Origin: Bigelowiella natans CCMP2755
Taxonomy: Eukaryota > Cercozoa > Chlorarachniophyceae
Length of the DNA: 32,658 bases
Direction of reading: 5' to 3'
Assembly (NCBI GenBank): GCA_000320545.1
Contig: ADNK01000613.1
Coordinates: 1 to 32,658 of the forward strand
Part shown: positions 19,784 through 30,321 of the stretch, piece after piece
Position numbering within the stretch: position 1 is the stretch's first letter
Layout of the letters: every line of letters begins with the position of its first letter
The notes under the pieces: model-generated
Seen by the model: the letters and a program-made list of their open reading frames with translations, nothing else
Database searches by the model: none
What the model was told of the DNA's origin: nothing
Translations under genes and position numbers: made by a program

Positions 19784-20319
19784 ATGGCGGAAGGATCCGA
19801 GACGACCCTCTCGTGGAATTTACTTAATGGAATCATTCTTACCGAAGAACAGAAAACGCTCCTCAAAAGATTTAAGGAGATTCTGGTAAAAGCATGTAAC
19901 CGCCCCGTACCCTACGATGAGCTTGGATAAAAAAATGTGATTTAACCTCTCTTGTTACACCTGTTACTTGATGTGGACAGGCGATTCCATCAGAGCCACC
20001 GTTTGATGGCGTGCAGGATGACATCACGCTGTACCGATTCCTAAGCGGGAAAAAGTGGGTTATAGCCGAGGCGCAGAGACAATACAAGGTAGTAGTAGTA
20101 GTAGTAGACAGGAACGACCTCTGCCCAATTTGGGAAAGGTTGACGTTAATGAATTTACCATGAAGGAAAGCACTTTGGTGATTCTGCTATTATGTTGTTA
20201 TTGGTGATGGCAGCACATGTTGCAGTGGAGGCAGGAGACTAACATACCAGAGGTCTATAAGTGGGTCGAGGACAACAAAGAGAAAGTACCCTGCTTTATT
20301 AACTTTATGTATATGTGTA

Positions 20320-20357
<38 letters not shown>

Positions 20358-20904
20358 GTATGTGTGTGTGTGTGTGTGTGTGTGCAAAGTGGGGGAGTGT
20401 AGTACCTCATATCGTGTCAATACTACCCTTGGTGTGCATCGGCCTAACACTTATTACAAACTGTCAACCTTCTATCTCCAACGTTGTCGTATGGTGGGCT
20501 TTACTTGTCATCATCAGTGCGATCTCATCAAAACGCTTTACCCCGTTCAAGTCCATGGGTAGGCAGCACAAATTAGAAGTAGAAAGGCAGCGACGACGAC
20601 GACAATGATAATGATGATGATGGTGATGGTGAAGGTGCCGAACATAATGCTATCACGGTGATCGATCAGATTCGACAAGATGGACAGACCAATCGTTTAC
20701 GATGGACTAGGAATGCTGCCTGCTGGAAGGGTAAGCATGCGCGCAGTAGTAGTAGGAGGAGTAGTAATGATGGTAATATTAATTTGTGTTGAGAATTAGC
20801 AGCATAGAAAAGATGAGTCTGATGCTGCATGCTACTTTATTTGTGCGAGGCATTGAATATGTTCTTCCTGTATCAAGTGTATTGGGAACCCTCCCCCCAA
20901 CACA

Positions 20905-20942
<38 letters not shown>

Positions 20943-23807
20943 ATTTAATGTACTGTGTAGTTCGCAAAGCTTGTATCTGTGGAGGATTTCCGCAAGGTTG
21001 GTGACCGTGCTTCAGGAGACAAAGCTAGTCAGCAGTAACGACATAGCTATAGTCCGCTTCCATCTTCTCTTCTCCTCCTCTTCTGGGCGATTAAATCATG
21101 ATGATGCCAAATCGGGGTTGACGCCGCGCGCAGTTGTTCATACATATGCTTAAGCGTGGCACTGTACCTTGTTCAGTACCACATCCACTTCATGGAAGAG
21201 CTCGGGAAGACGATGAGGGCGCAGACTAAAAAGATAGGCCGCGCCGTGTTCCAGCTAACAGCCATAGGTATGTCTTTCTGTGCTCGTTGTGCTCATATTG
21301 GGAGCTACCTACACTGTGAGAAAGGTCCGAGAGTAGGAAGGAGTATCCCGCCCAGTTATATGCAAAGACTCACCTCTACTTCGTCCCCCACCCCCTTCTC
21401 TCTCTCCCTCTGTCTCTTTCTCTCTTTTTCTCTTTTTCTCACCCTCTCTCTTTTTCTCTCTTATGCGTGTGTGTATGTGTGTGTGTGTGTGTGTGTGTAT
21501 GCTTTTATTGCTATCAGTGGATATGGGCGGCATGAACGCAAGTAAGAGAAAGCTGTAACAACAAGAGAAGAGACATGATGATTGTATGGTTTTGCTGCTA
21601 GATCTCATTCAGAAGAAAAATATTCGCCCCCCCCCCCCTTTTTTGGAGCTGCGCTACCTGTTTCCACGTTCAATCTACGTGCTAATTAGGGGATTCCTTT
21701 CTGTATCATTGCACAATGCATTCTCGCAAACACACAATATATCGATATATAATACAATACTGTGTGGCTATATGATGTCGTCGTCATCCTTATCGCCGTC
21801 GCTCCTCTCCTCGCATATCGTTATCTCAGGCCATCGCCACTTCATCCAGTACTTCAAAGCCATCTCCAAAATCGATCAAGAGTAATAATTGCCCGAGAAG
21901 ACTCAGTAGCAGTTGGCTGTGCTACTGCGCTCCTTTTATCAACCTCATTCTGTTGTAATCCGTTATTACTACTACTACTACTAGTAGTGCTATTACTTCT
22001 GCTACAACACGGAGCTTTTCTTGCAAAACATGCTATGTTTACTGTCTTCATCCTTCATTTTTCAGGTGCTACCCAGAGTATATTCACAAAGTGTGCGGAT
22101 GCAATGCGCCTTGGGTATTCCCAGGCCTCTTCAAGTTCGTGAAGGGATGGATAGACCCCACAACAAGGTAATTGTTGTGTTTTTAATGGTGGTCATGATG
22201 ATGATGATGATGATCATCATCATCATCATATCGTCATCGTCGCCGTAGTAGTAGTAAGTAGTACCTCGAAATGATCAAATGATAGTGATGTTGCTGTTTT
22301 TGTTGTTGTTGATGACGATTACAATGTTTGTGGTTATCATTACATCTTCTGTATCTTTTTGCTCTCCCATTGTTCATCCCCCTTCCTCCCCTTTCCTCCC
22401 TCTCTCTCTCAGAGAGAAGATCGACGTGTTCTCTACGGGATATGAGGAAACTCTCCTGGAACTTGTGGACGAGAAAGTACTCAATTACAGGTAGAAATAT
22501 TTACATCGTCATCGGCATCGTACTCATCACACTGTCGAGACCACATTGGCAGTTTATAGCGGTAGTAGCCGTTAATTCTGGCAAGTGACATGATGCACTG
22601 ATCATCAGATTCGGGGGGAAAGACCAAGCTGAGGTGTTGAAGGTGCCAGCCTGCATTCTTGCAGCCCCGGAAGATGAGCTCATGGAGGCTCAGGTTGTGC
22701 AGTAATGTATTGCAATGTACTGCTAAAAACCTCATCAATGGTGTTTGTGTCATAGAATCTGCAGCTGCCTCGAACAACTCATTGCATCAGCAGCAGCAGC
22801 AACAACACTTGCCTCCTCCTCCTCCTCCTCCTCCTCCTCCTCCTCCTCCTTATCGTCATTATCGTTGTTGTCATCAACCATGTTTTCTCTCTCTTCTTCA
22901 GATACAGCCGGGGTCAAAATTCGAGATCCAGCTTCATTGCAATGACAGAAGAGGTAAGTCAGAGAGCAAGGAGTAGTGATGAGTGATCGCTTCCAAGTGC
23001 TCCTCCTCCTCCTCCTCCTCCTCCTCCTCCTCCTTCTCTCCCGCTACTATTTTCGTTCGTTGCTATCACCATTCATCGATTATAATGATTTGAAATCTCC
23101 TCCTCCTCATATGCTTTAACCCCCCCACCCCCTCCTTCTTATGCTTCATGGATCGAAAATAGGAGGGTCCTACCGATGGTGTTTCTCCTGTCTTAAGGAG
23201 GAGGAGGAGGAGGAGGAGGGGGAGGAGAAGGCCCAGGACGTCAAATTGCAAATCGAGTGGAAGAAGAGCACTAGTACAGACAACAAGCCTACAGTCGTAG
23301 TCCATGGTAGTATTTCTTCTACTACTCTTTAAACACACACACACACACATGAGTGCATGTCAACGACGTCATCCGGCGTAGTCGAATGCAGCATTGCACA
23401 CACTCACACTCACACTTACACTCACACTCTCCACACGCGCAACAATAACACTACTGCTCTCTCGTTCAGGACGTCGTATAAAAACAATGACGGAAAAGGG
23501 AACGTTCGATGTCAAGGTAATAGCGGCAGCAGCAATAGTAGTAGTTGTAGTATTATATTTAGTAGTAGTAGCAGTAGTGGTAGTAGTAGTAGTAGAAATG
23601 GTAGCCATATGGGCGGATATGGGATTCGTTATTAAAGCAGATGTATTGTATTTACCTTGTTACTCTACTGTCAAATGGTGCACGAAGTTGTGTCGTATTG
23701 TTCACATGCATCTTTTATCTTCTTTTTCTTCATACACAACAGGCAAAAGGTGTGCTGAGGTTTATTCTCGACAACCCTTGCACTGTCGTCAAAACGGTCA
23801 CTTTGCG

Positions 23808-23844
<37 letters not shown>

Positions 23845-24060
23845 ATATATACATATGGAGGGGAGGGGAAGGGATTGTCACATCATGACTCTGGTCAAAT
23901 ATTTCTCGAAATCATCCACCAATCTCAGGTGTCGTACGGCTTGCTTTTCCACTCGGTGGAGCTGCTCAAAACCAACGCGCTGTTGGTAGCTCGATCCAGG
24001 AAGGGAAAGAAAGTCCCAGGAGGGAAAAACAGCACAGGCAAGCAAAAGGAGGCAGCATGA
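19784..24060 (+). CDS. Sec14-like CRAL-TRIO and GOLD domain lipid-transfer protein (~433 aa)
   Basis: Seventeen exons: 19784-19885, 19981-20088, 20214-20285, 20518-20558, 20670-20730, 20961-20996, ~21156-21267, 21518-21541, 21830-21881, 22066-22167, 22413-22490, 22609-22693, 22902-22953, 23163-23306, 23470-23516, 23743-23796, 23929-24060. The start ATGGCGG has good context; an in-frame ATG at 19691 would add 31 residues. CRAL-TRIO-N: DDITLYRFLSGKKWVIAEA and HMLQWRQETNIPEVYKWVED. Lipid-binding CRAL-TRIO: YPVQVHGFDKMDRPIVYDGL, VDMGGMNAS, KIDQECYPEYIHKV, NAPWVFPGLFKFVKGWIDP, REKIDVFS. GOLD: PGSKFEIQLHCNDR, SYRWCFSCLK, an acidic loop (E x7), KGVLRFILDNPCTVVKT, VSYGLLF. Such SEC14L/patellin-type proteins move phosphoinositides or other hydrophobic ligands between membranes. 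All junctions are phase-consistent except 20996/21155, which is one base out. The last donor (23797) is chosen among close alternatives. Confidence 0.85.
20322..20382. repeat. (TA)n followed by (GT)n in Sec14 intron
   Basis: A TA run (about 20322-20354) and a GT run (about 20361-20383) in the intron 20286-20517. Similar intronic runs in this gene lie at about 20903-20940 (CA), 21471-21498 (GT) and 23813-23835 (TA). Confidence 0.9.
22811..22850. repeat. (CCT)n repeat upstream of a Sec14 exon
   Basis: CCT trinucleotide run in the intron 22694-22901, part of the pyrimidine-rich stretch leading to the acceptor at 22901. A second (CTC)n run at about 23001-23034 lies in the next intron. Confidence 0.9.
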
Positions 24061-26318
24061 ATAGGCGGGGGGAAGAGGGAGTTCTTTTGCAAGGAGGAAG
24101 AAGCGAAAGGAATTTAAAAAGAAAGAGAGATAAACGAGCTGATTAGAAATACGAAATACTCCAACACGTCAGACGTGCTGCGGGGAGGAACAAGATCTGT
24201 GCGAAAGTGAAGGTAGTTCTCAATGGAGACAACTGCACAGAATTGTTTCATACGTCACGGTCACGTAATCATTATTAAATACTCAGCTGTAGTCGCGAGA
24301 ACACTTTGCTCACGTGCCCAGTCTAGCAGTGCTAGCAGTGATGCATGCTGTTCATGTGCGCGGAACAATGCCGTTGTCCAGCCATAATTTCTACGTTGCT
24401 ACAAGCACACCTGCATATAATAAATGCACTATGTGCATGCAGCGTTTTGCTGTGTAACGCGTGTACTTAATCGCTTTTGTTTCTAGAAATCGAATAATTA
24501 CCTCAGCTGCAGCGCGCTCAAAGATCGGCTACAGATGTATGACTAGATGATATGGATCCAGTCATGTGCATTAATTTTGCTTATCATTGCGCAGTGAACT
24601 GTTTGATGTGACTGTCCGATATGTGACTGTTTCTGTCCAAATGGCCATGCGACAAGTGATGGAAAATTGTACAGACGAACAAAGGACTTCTGCAATGCAC
24701 AAGACTATGGCTTAAAAGCAGCAGGCTAGCAGGTTGAGCATCTAGATTTATGAACATTTAAAATGAGCATTAAAAATGGGGCGGTAACCATCCATCAGAT
24801 ACACAGATGGAATCTATCGTTGGTACGATTAATCAACGAATGCGTCTAATGTACTCGAATCACCAGCCTCGGCATTGCGATTGTGGTACATAGATGTGTG
24901 TGTGAGTAACGACCTCCCTAGCTAATAATTTGAACCAAAACTGCAGCAAGAAAGATAGGTGCAAACCCAAATAGAAGAAATATTGTTGAAAGAGCTAGGA
25001 AGTGAGGTTGGGAGAAGTAAAAAGGATCGTTCGACGACAAAATTTTGGAGACCTTCGCTGCCATTTTCTCTCTCTCTTCTTCTGCGTCCTTCTTTTTCTT
25101 CCCCTCTCGTTCAAGCATCCAGGCCATTATCCTCTTCAGCTTCTTCGGGCAAAATCTTTGGAGAGTATTGCAGCTCCCGTGGTACCTTTTCAATGTTGTA
25201 GCCGCTCAGTAGATTCTTCGATTCTGAGGAATGCCAGAAAGAAGCTGGGCTCGAGGGCAATTATTGAAGCACCTTTTGTTTTGGAAACGGATGGGGATCA
25301 TACCCTGCGACATCAAAATATTACCGGGTTCTTCTACGACAGAGCATGTCGTTTTGATAGTGCGACATGAAACGGTACTCCCTCCTCTTCCGCATGGCTA
25401 CCGTCGGCACTTACAATGCTACATACAAGCACTACGGGGTCATTACGAGTCACAAATCAATCAATGCGAAGAAAGGACGATGATGAGGATTATGAGGATG
25501 ATGAGGATGATGATGATGCATGAAGATGTGATAGCACATCGCTTAGCAACAACAGATAACATCAGTTTTGCTTGCTCTTCTATTTAGTTTTAACGATTGA
25601 TCCTATTCAATTTCTCTGCCCCCCTCCCCAGCCCGAATCTGTGCTTCTCATATACTCAGCAACAAGGTGATGTCTTTTCTGGCAAATGCGTGGGGCCTAT
25701 GCGACTTGAACAACATAATAGCAGCGTACGCCAGGCGTGAATACACAACATGCACTTCGTTTAAGTTTCAGGCGAACTGGATGTATGTTTCGCTTACATG
25801 CTCTGCAATCTTTATCTTGAAAACCAATGCAATTACATTTAATTCGTTTATACCAGAATTATGCATCACATGCATGGATTCAAGCGTCAACATGCACATC
25901 ACCACAGGAAGCAACAAGTTGCGCGACCAAACAAATGTACGGCAGAGCATCAGCTGTTGATTGCTTAGTAGTTGATTAAATTTACGCGCTTGCAGTATGT
26001 TCTGTTGATGAAGATTAAATTTGCTAGTCGCATAAAAATTGGCACATGTAGATTTACATGCCGAGTAGATCTAGCTAGGCCTGGAGGCGATGTCCTGACG
26101 AAACTTATCTAATCAATGTCGCATAATTACCCGTACATACGGCTTCAAATGAGCGGCCTATAAGATGCCACATTACACAATTTGGATAATTGTAACCATG
26201 CATAGCAGACATTCTAACTCTGCTATTTCGTTGTATAACGCAATATGGTAATTTAAACATCCCGATGCAGCAAATCTGCACATGCTGCTTCTCTTCCTCT
26301 TAAAAAAAGCGATGCATG
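24061..26318. other. Intergenic region between Sec14-GOLD (+) and CDC123-like (-) genes
   Basis: 24061-24900 is AT-rich and shows no exon. 24918-25440 is open in several frames on both strands. The best minus-strand fragment is a possible terminal exon 25223-25111 (ESKNLLSGYNIEKVPRELQY, then SPKILPEEAEEDNGLDA and stop). It has a strong pyrimidine acceptor and can be joined in phase to EEPGNILMSQ just upstream. A competing minus frame (24918-25193) ends in a hydrophobic helix. I could not resolve a gene. 25600-26318 is AT-rich 3' flank with nothing recognisable. Confidence 0.4.
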
Positions 26319-27539
26319 TCATCTCCTTCGACGAAGCCGCAAGAAAGATATTGCTACTGCAACAGTTCCTACCGCAAAGGCAGTAAATGCTGCCCCTAGT
26401 TTCAATCGTCGAGAATTTTTTCTCTCCTCTACAAGGCCACATACAAACTCCCTCCATCTAAGCGGTATCCAGTTATCGAAGTAGTCCCTCCCCGCTGATG
26501 AAGGCTTCTGCTCCACAACTCGGATCTCAAAGGGCCCTTCCATCATCTGCTTCCGGTCGTCTTTCCATGAGAAGCAACCCGCACCAGCACTTGCATAGAA
26601 AGGGTTCAACTCAACTACCTTGATGTCGTCTGGAGCTTGAGAAAGGACTAAGAAATCAATCACGTAGCTTTCGTGTGTCTCTGCAAGTTTGTCGCGGACG
26701 TGCTTCTTGAAATATTGACAAATTTGCTCGCCGATGGCTTTCTTCCTTGAGACTAGCTCTGGAAACACAACGCTTGTGAAGTATTGCGTGGCGGAATTCA
26801 GCTGGCCTTTGTATACAAAGCACCGAAACTCGCCCTCCGGATGATTCACCACCCGTTCGTCCCACTCTCTCAGAACGATCTGGACGTCAAAGAAGTCCTT
26901 TCCATACGAGAGCGCTGCTGATAGGTCCTCAGATATCCTGAATGAGTGAATGAATACCTTCAGCAGTTCCAAGCCTGAACACACCGCCAATGCCCTGTTT
27001 TGAGCACGGATGAACGCCATCACAATTTCGTTAGCGCTGTCGCCACTGTAGACATCTCCCAAAAGGGGTAGGTGCAAGCTTCGGAGCTCATTCTTTACCA
27101 GCTGCTGGTATGCAATCTCAGATGGATTGTAGAGCGCGGAATCCTTCGGAGAACGCGTGTCTAGCTTAGCCATCACCGTGCTGAATTTGTGTTCAGCAAG
27201 AGTCTTGTCAATGCGTGCTGCCAGATGTGTGAGGACTTTAGAGCCGGCGATCAAACCGGGAGCAGTCACTTCAAAGTTCTTACGATTCTGAAAGCATTTT
27301 GCAGTACCGTTTGTCACCCAATCATGCAATCACTGAAAAGTGCAAAGGTGGAGCACAACCTGCGCTCTGACGTATTCCTTGCAAGCGCCAGAGAGCACCT
27401 TGGCCTCCTCAAATGTCAAGTCCACGAAGGCGGTGGGGAAGGTGTGGGCCCTGAGAGTCGAATACCAACTTCTTATTCCAAATTGTTTCTTGTAATAGCG
27501 AATCCTGTAGCTCTGCGCAACCTTCGCCGGAATGCCCAT
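26319..27539 (-). CDS. CDC123/D123-family protein with C-terminal membrane anchor (382 aa)
   Basis: Two exons: 27539-27360 and 27287-26319. The ATG has strong context (GTTGCCATGG). The 72-nt intron (27288-27359, CAG|GTTGTG ... TTTCAG|AAT) is a multiple of three and contains an in-frame TGA, so without splicing the gene looks broken. Family landmarks: WYSTLRAHTFPT (25-36), KLDTRSPKDS (101-110), IVLREWDERV, EFRCFVYKG (213-221), YVIDFLVL and VVELNPF (284-290) followed by CFSWKDD. CDC123 has an ATP-grasp fold and, in yeast and animals, helps assemble translation factor eIF2 through its gamma subunit. Unusual here is a hydrophobic C-terminal helix (~355-376, GAAFTAFAVGTVAVAISFL) capped by RLRRRR, a tail-anchor arrangement not typical of the family. 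The divergent neighbour is the DGAT2-type gene. Confidence 0.82.
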
Positions 27540-28451
27540 GGCAACAATCTGATTCGTTTTCTCTACATCACCAACGCGACATTTGAGAAATAAATATCTT
27601 CAATATCGACCTGTTCATCCGTGATCCAATGTTTATGCTCAAATCTAGTCCCTGCCATGCTTCTCACGGGGTTAGGCTTTCCCTCTACAGCCGCTGCAGT
27701 GTCCTCCTTTACCAGGTCCATGGAAGATATGTTCCTCCTATGGATGGAATGTGAGGCCGAAAAATATTATGGGAATTTGTTATTATTTATTATAAAAAAG
27801 TCGGCTTTGTCAACACAGATTATCTCCTGGGAAAAGCTCTCGGTACTCGTACCGCATGATAGGTCTAAGTGGAAATAGTAAACTTTGTCGCACAGATAAA
27901 ATTGATGGGATTTCCTAGGATTTCCTGGATTTCCAAGAATTTCCTCCTCCTTCTGGTCAAAGATGGGTATCGTTGTGCTGCGCGTGTCATTGCAATGTTC
28001 AATGTCACGTAGATCTATTCGAAGCGATTGCATGACGCTTTCTTCCTTCGATGACGCCTTTCGTCTCCTTCTCAGGCCAAATCTGGTCCATTTTTCATGC
28101 TTACATTGGCCTAAAAGAGTTGAATTTGAGGTGTTTCGTGAAGAGTGGGAATCATGACGCATGAATGCAGTTCGGAGGATGCTGCCGAACCCAATACATC
28201 GTATGTAATTCTTCCAAAAATCAAGTTCCGGAGGAGCAGCACCCTGGCGCTACTGATCCTAAACCACCGTGTCACCTCCTCCCCGACCTCTACAATCGCT
28301 GCTTGTCCTAGGTAGTAAGTACACGAGAGAGCGCGAGAGAAACGAGAGAGATCTTCACGATTTGCTTGGAGTTGACGAAAGGTGCCCCTTGGCACTTGTT
28401 ACTATGAATTCTGGGTTCTTCGATATAAATCATCATATGTGATACCCCAGA
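27540..28451. promoter_or_regulatory. Divergent promoter region of CDC123-like and DGAT2-type genes
   Basis: About 0.9 kb separates two head-to-head start codons, so both promoters must lie here. Open frames on both strands (minus 27767-28162 and 28111-28395) show no family pattern. A plus-strand frame 28154-28311 starting MTHECSSEDAAEPNTSY can splice in phase (AG|GTAGTA ... CCCCAG|A) into the DGAT2 reading frame and may be an upstream coding exon. No TATA box or binding site is identified with confidence. Confidence 0.4.
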
Positions 28452-29522
28452 ATGAGACTCCCGATGACCTTCAAAGGCTTTGCACGCGAAACGTCCAGTC
28501 TGGCTACTGGCATAGCGTCGGTGGAGATCATAGAGGATCTACTGTATAACCTCTTTTTCTTCAGCACTTTCATGGCACCCGGAGCCCTTGCTCTATATAG
28601 CTGCTACAACTTTCCGATGTTCTCCATTCCCATAGTCTTGGCATATTACACTTCCATTGCTTTGCGTGAATTAGAAACAACTGACGGTTCTCCATCGGAA
28701 CCGTTCTCACGGGACTTTCCGATCTTTACGATGAAGCGCAGGCATCACAGCTTGCGGCTGGTTCGGCCACCATCAGGAAGCCTGGACCCCGCTCGAATGT
28801 CCGAATACCTAAACTCATCGAAAAGCGCTTCCTACGTGTTTGCATGCCATCCTCACGGAGTTGCAGCCCAATGGAGGACCTGGATGGAGGGTCTCATGTA
28901 CACGACGTTTCCAGCTCTCGCTCGAAAGCGTGGTTGGCGTACGTTAGCTGCATCAGTATTGTTCTGGATGCCGCTGGTGCGAGAGATTGTCCTCTGGACG
29001 GGGTGCGTGGACGCGAGCAGGAAGACGGCACAGCTCCAGCTTCAGAAAGGTCGATCCCTGGTCATTCTTCCAGGGGGTGAGGCGGAGCAGCTACGAACAA
29101 AATTCGGTCAAGAGCGTGTCACCCTGAAGAACCGCATGGGCTTTGTAGCGCTTGCGGTGGAGTCCGGGACGCCTCTAGTCCCCGTGTATGTTTTTGGGTG
29201 CAGTGATCTGTATTACACCTTTGGCCCTTTCTTCGGATTCAGAGAAGCTGTGCGGAAGGTGCTCCGGGTCTGTTTGCCTCTCTTTCTAGGTGATTTCGGG
29301 TTGGCACCGCGGCGTGGGGTCAAGGTGACGGTTGTCTTTGGCGACCCAATTCCGGTCAACAGGGTGAAGAGGCCGCGACATGACGCAGCGGACGAACAGA
29401 AAGAACACTTTCGAAGTGTAGTGCAGAAGGTTCATAGAATGTATATAGAGAGACTAGCCAAGCTATTTGATGACGCCAAAGCTGATCTAGGTTTCGAGGA
29501 AAGGAAACTAGTGGTGGAGTAA
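28452..29522 (+). CDS. DGAT2: DGAT2-type diacylglycerol O-acyltransferase (356 aa)
   Basis: One uninterrupted frame. It should transfer an acyl group from acyl-CoA to diacylglycerol (or a related acceptor) at the ER or plastid-envelope-associated membrane, the last step of triacylglycerol synthesis. Landmarks in order: hydrophobic N-terminal hairpin ~34-69 (NLFFFSTFMAPGALALYS, then FSIPIVLAYY); the active-site block FACHPHGV with HPHG at 133-136; ILPGGEAEQL (205-214), the family GGxxE block; LKNRMGFVALAVESGTPLVP (225-244) and VYVFG; and VTVVFGDPIPV near the end. Length fits the family. The usual FGE after the Pro-Val-Tyr strand is FGC here. Intronless in a window of intron-rich genes, though an upstream in-phase exon (28154-28311) could add ~53 residues; the ATG used has the context CCCAGAATGAG. 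Monoacylglycerol or wax-ester activity cannot be excluded. Confidence 0.93.
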   Translation: MRLPMTFKGFARETSSLATGIASVEIIEDLLYNLFFFSTFMAPGALALYSCYNFPMFSIPIVLAYYTSIALRELETTDGSPSEPFSRDFPIFTMKRRHHSLRLVRPPSGSLDPARMSEYLNSSKSASYVFACHPHGVAAQWRTWMEGLMYTTFPALARKRGWRTLAASVLFWMPLVREIVLWTGCVDASRKTAQLQLQKGRSLVILPGGEAEQLRTKFGQERVTLKNRMGFVALAVESGTPLVPVYVFGCSDLYYTFGPFFGFREAVRKVLRVCLPLFLGDFGLAPRRGVKVTVVFGDPIPVNRVKRPRHDAADEQKEHFRSVVQKVHRMYIERLAKLFDDAKADLGFEERKLVVE

Positions 29523-30321
29523 GATTATTTCAAATAATTCACTTCCGACTTATATTGAAATCTACGCTCCTATTCCGCTCATCTCTGCTCTTTAAGATCT
29601 TCATGCCTGTATCAAAGATCATCCAATTTTATGATACTTTAATACGGATGTTTGTTACTTTGAGAGAGGCCATGCTAATCTCAATACTGTAAAGGTAGCA
29701 CATGTGATTCAAAGCACAAATGATAGTGTACAGTACGTAGCAGAACGAAATGCTAAAGTAATACTAACACATAGCTGCGTTAAAACTATGAACAAAGCTA
29801 GAAAGGCTAGACGACACACACACGTAGTTCATTGCATAGTAGTTGAAAGCAATGGTGATGCCGCGCGCATATAAGGCTTTCTAGCTTTCAAGATAGTGAC
29901 TAGCCATATCGTATGCTTAGATGTCCCTAATACATTCTTTATGCTGTATGTGCGAACAAGCCGCCTGTTTGGTACTGAAACTATCAACTGACTCCACGCA
30001 CGGCTATCTGGACGGTTGTAAAGCGATGTAACGGACTCTATTCACGCGCGTATGTGTGTGTATCGCGCAGCCTGCGCGATCTCGGTCGCGGGAGCGAGAT
30101 CACTTATTATTCAATTTGTACGATACTCTATGTGCTCTTGGATATCATGTGCACGTGGCTTGCTATGGCAGGGATGTGTGACAAGAAGACATGAAGCTAT
30201 TGCTCTAATCTACAAGGATATACTGTTCTTGAACGGCCGTTGCTAGATAATCGTAACCGACCTTACTCGCTACTACACCTATCGTACGCCGAGCTCCTAT
30301 TTACCAACCCCCTCCGTTCTG
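29523..30321. other. Intergenic region between DGAT2-type (+) and low-complexity (-) genes
   Basis: Shared 3' flank of convergent genes. No exon is supported; the only ORF (30052-30246) has no family pattern. It contains a fold-back around 29787-29897. Confidence 0.6.
29787..29897. repeat. Imperfect fold-back in DGAT2 3' flank
   Basis: AAAGCTAGAAAG (29794-29805) is the exact reverse complement of CTTTCTAGCTTT (29877-29888). Outside it, after a 4-nt internal loop, ACTAT pairs with ATAGT. The loop is about 71 nt. The stem is shorter than that at 7256-7352, so significance is modest. Confidence 0.35.

Noticed and set aside
25002-25370. Plus-strand ORF of 122 codons
   Set aside because: It overlaps competing minus-strand frames with better splice context and shows no domain or good start context.
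27330-27332. In-frame TGA in the CDC123-like gene as selenocysteine or pseudogene break
   Set aside because: The TGA lies inside a 72-nt GT-AG intron whose removal keeps frame and joins family-typical sequence on both sides.
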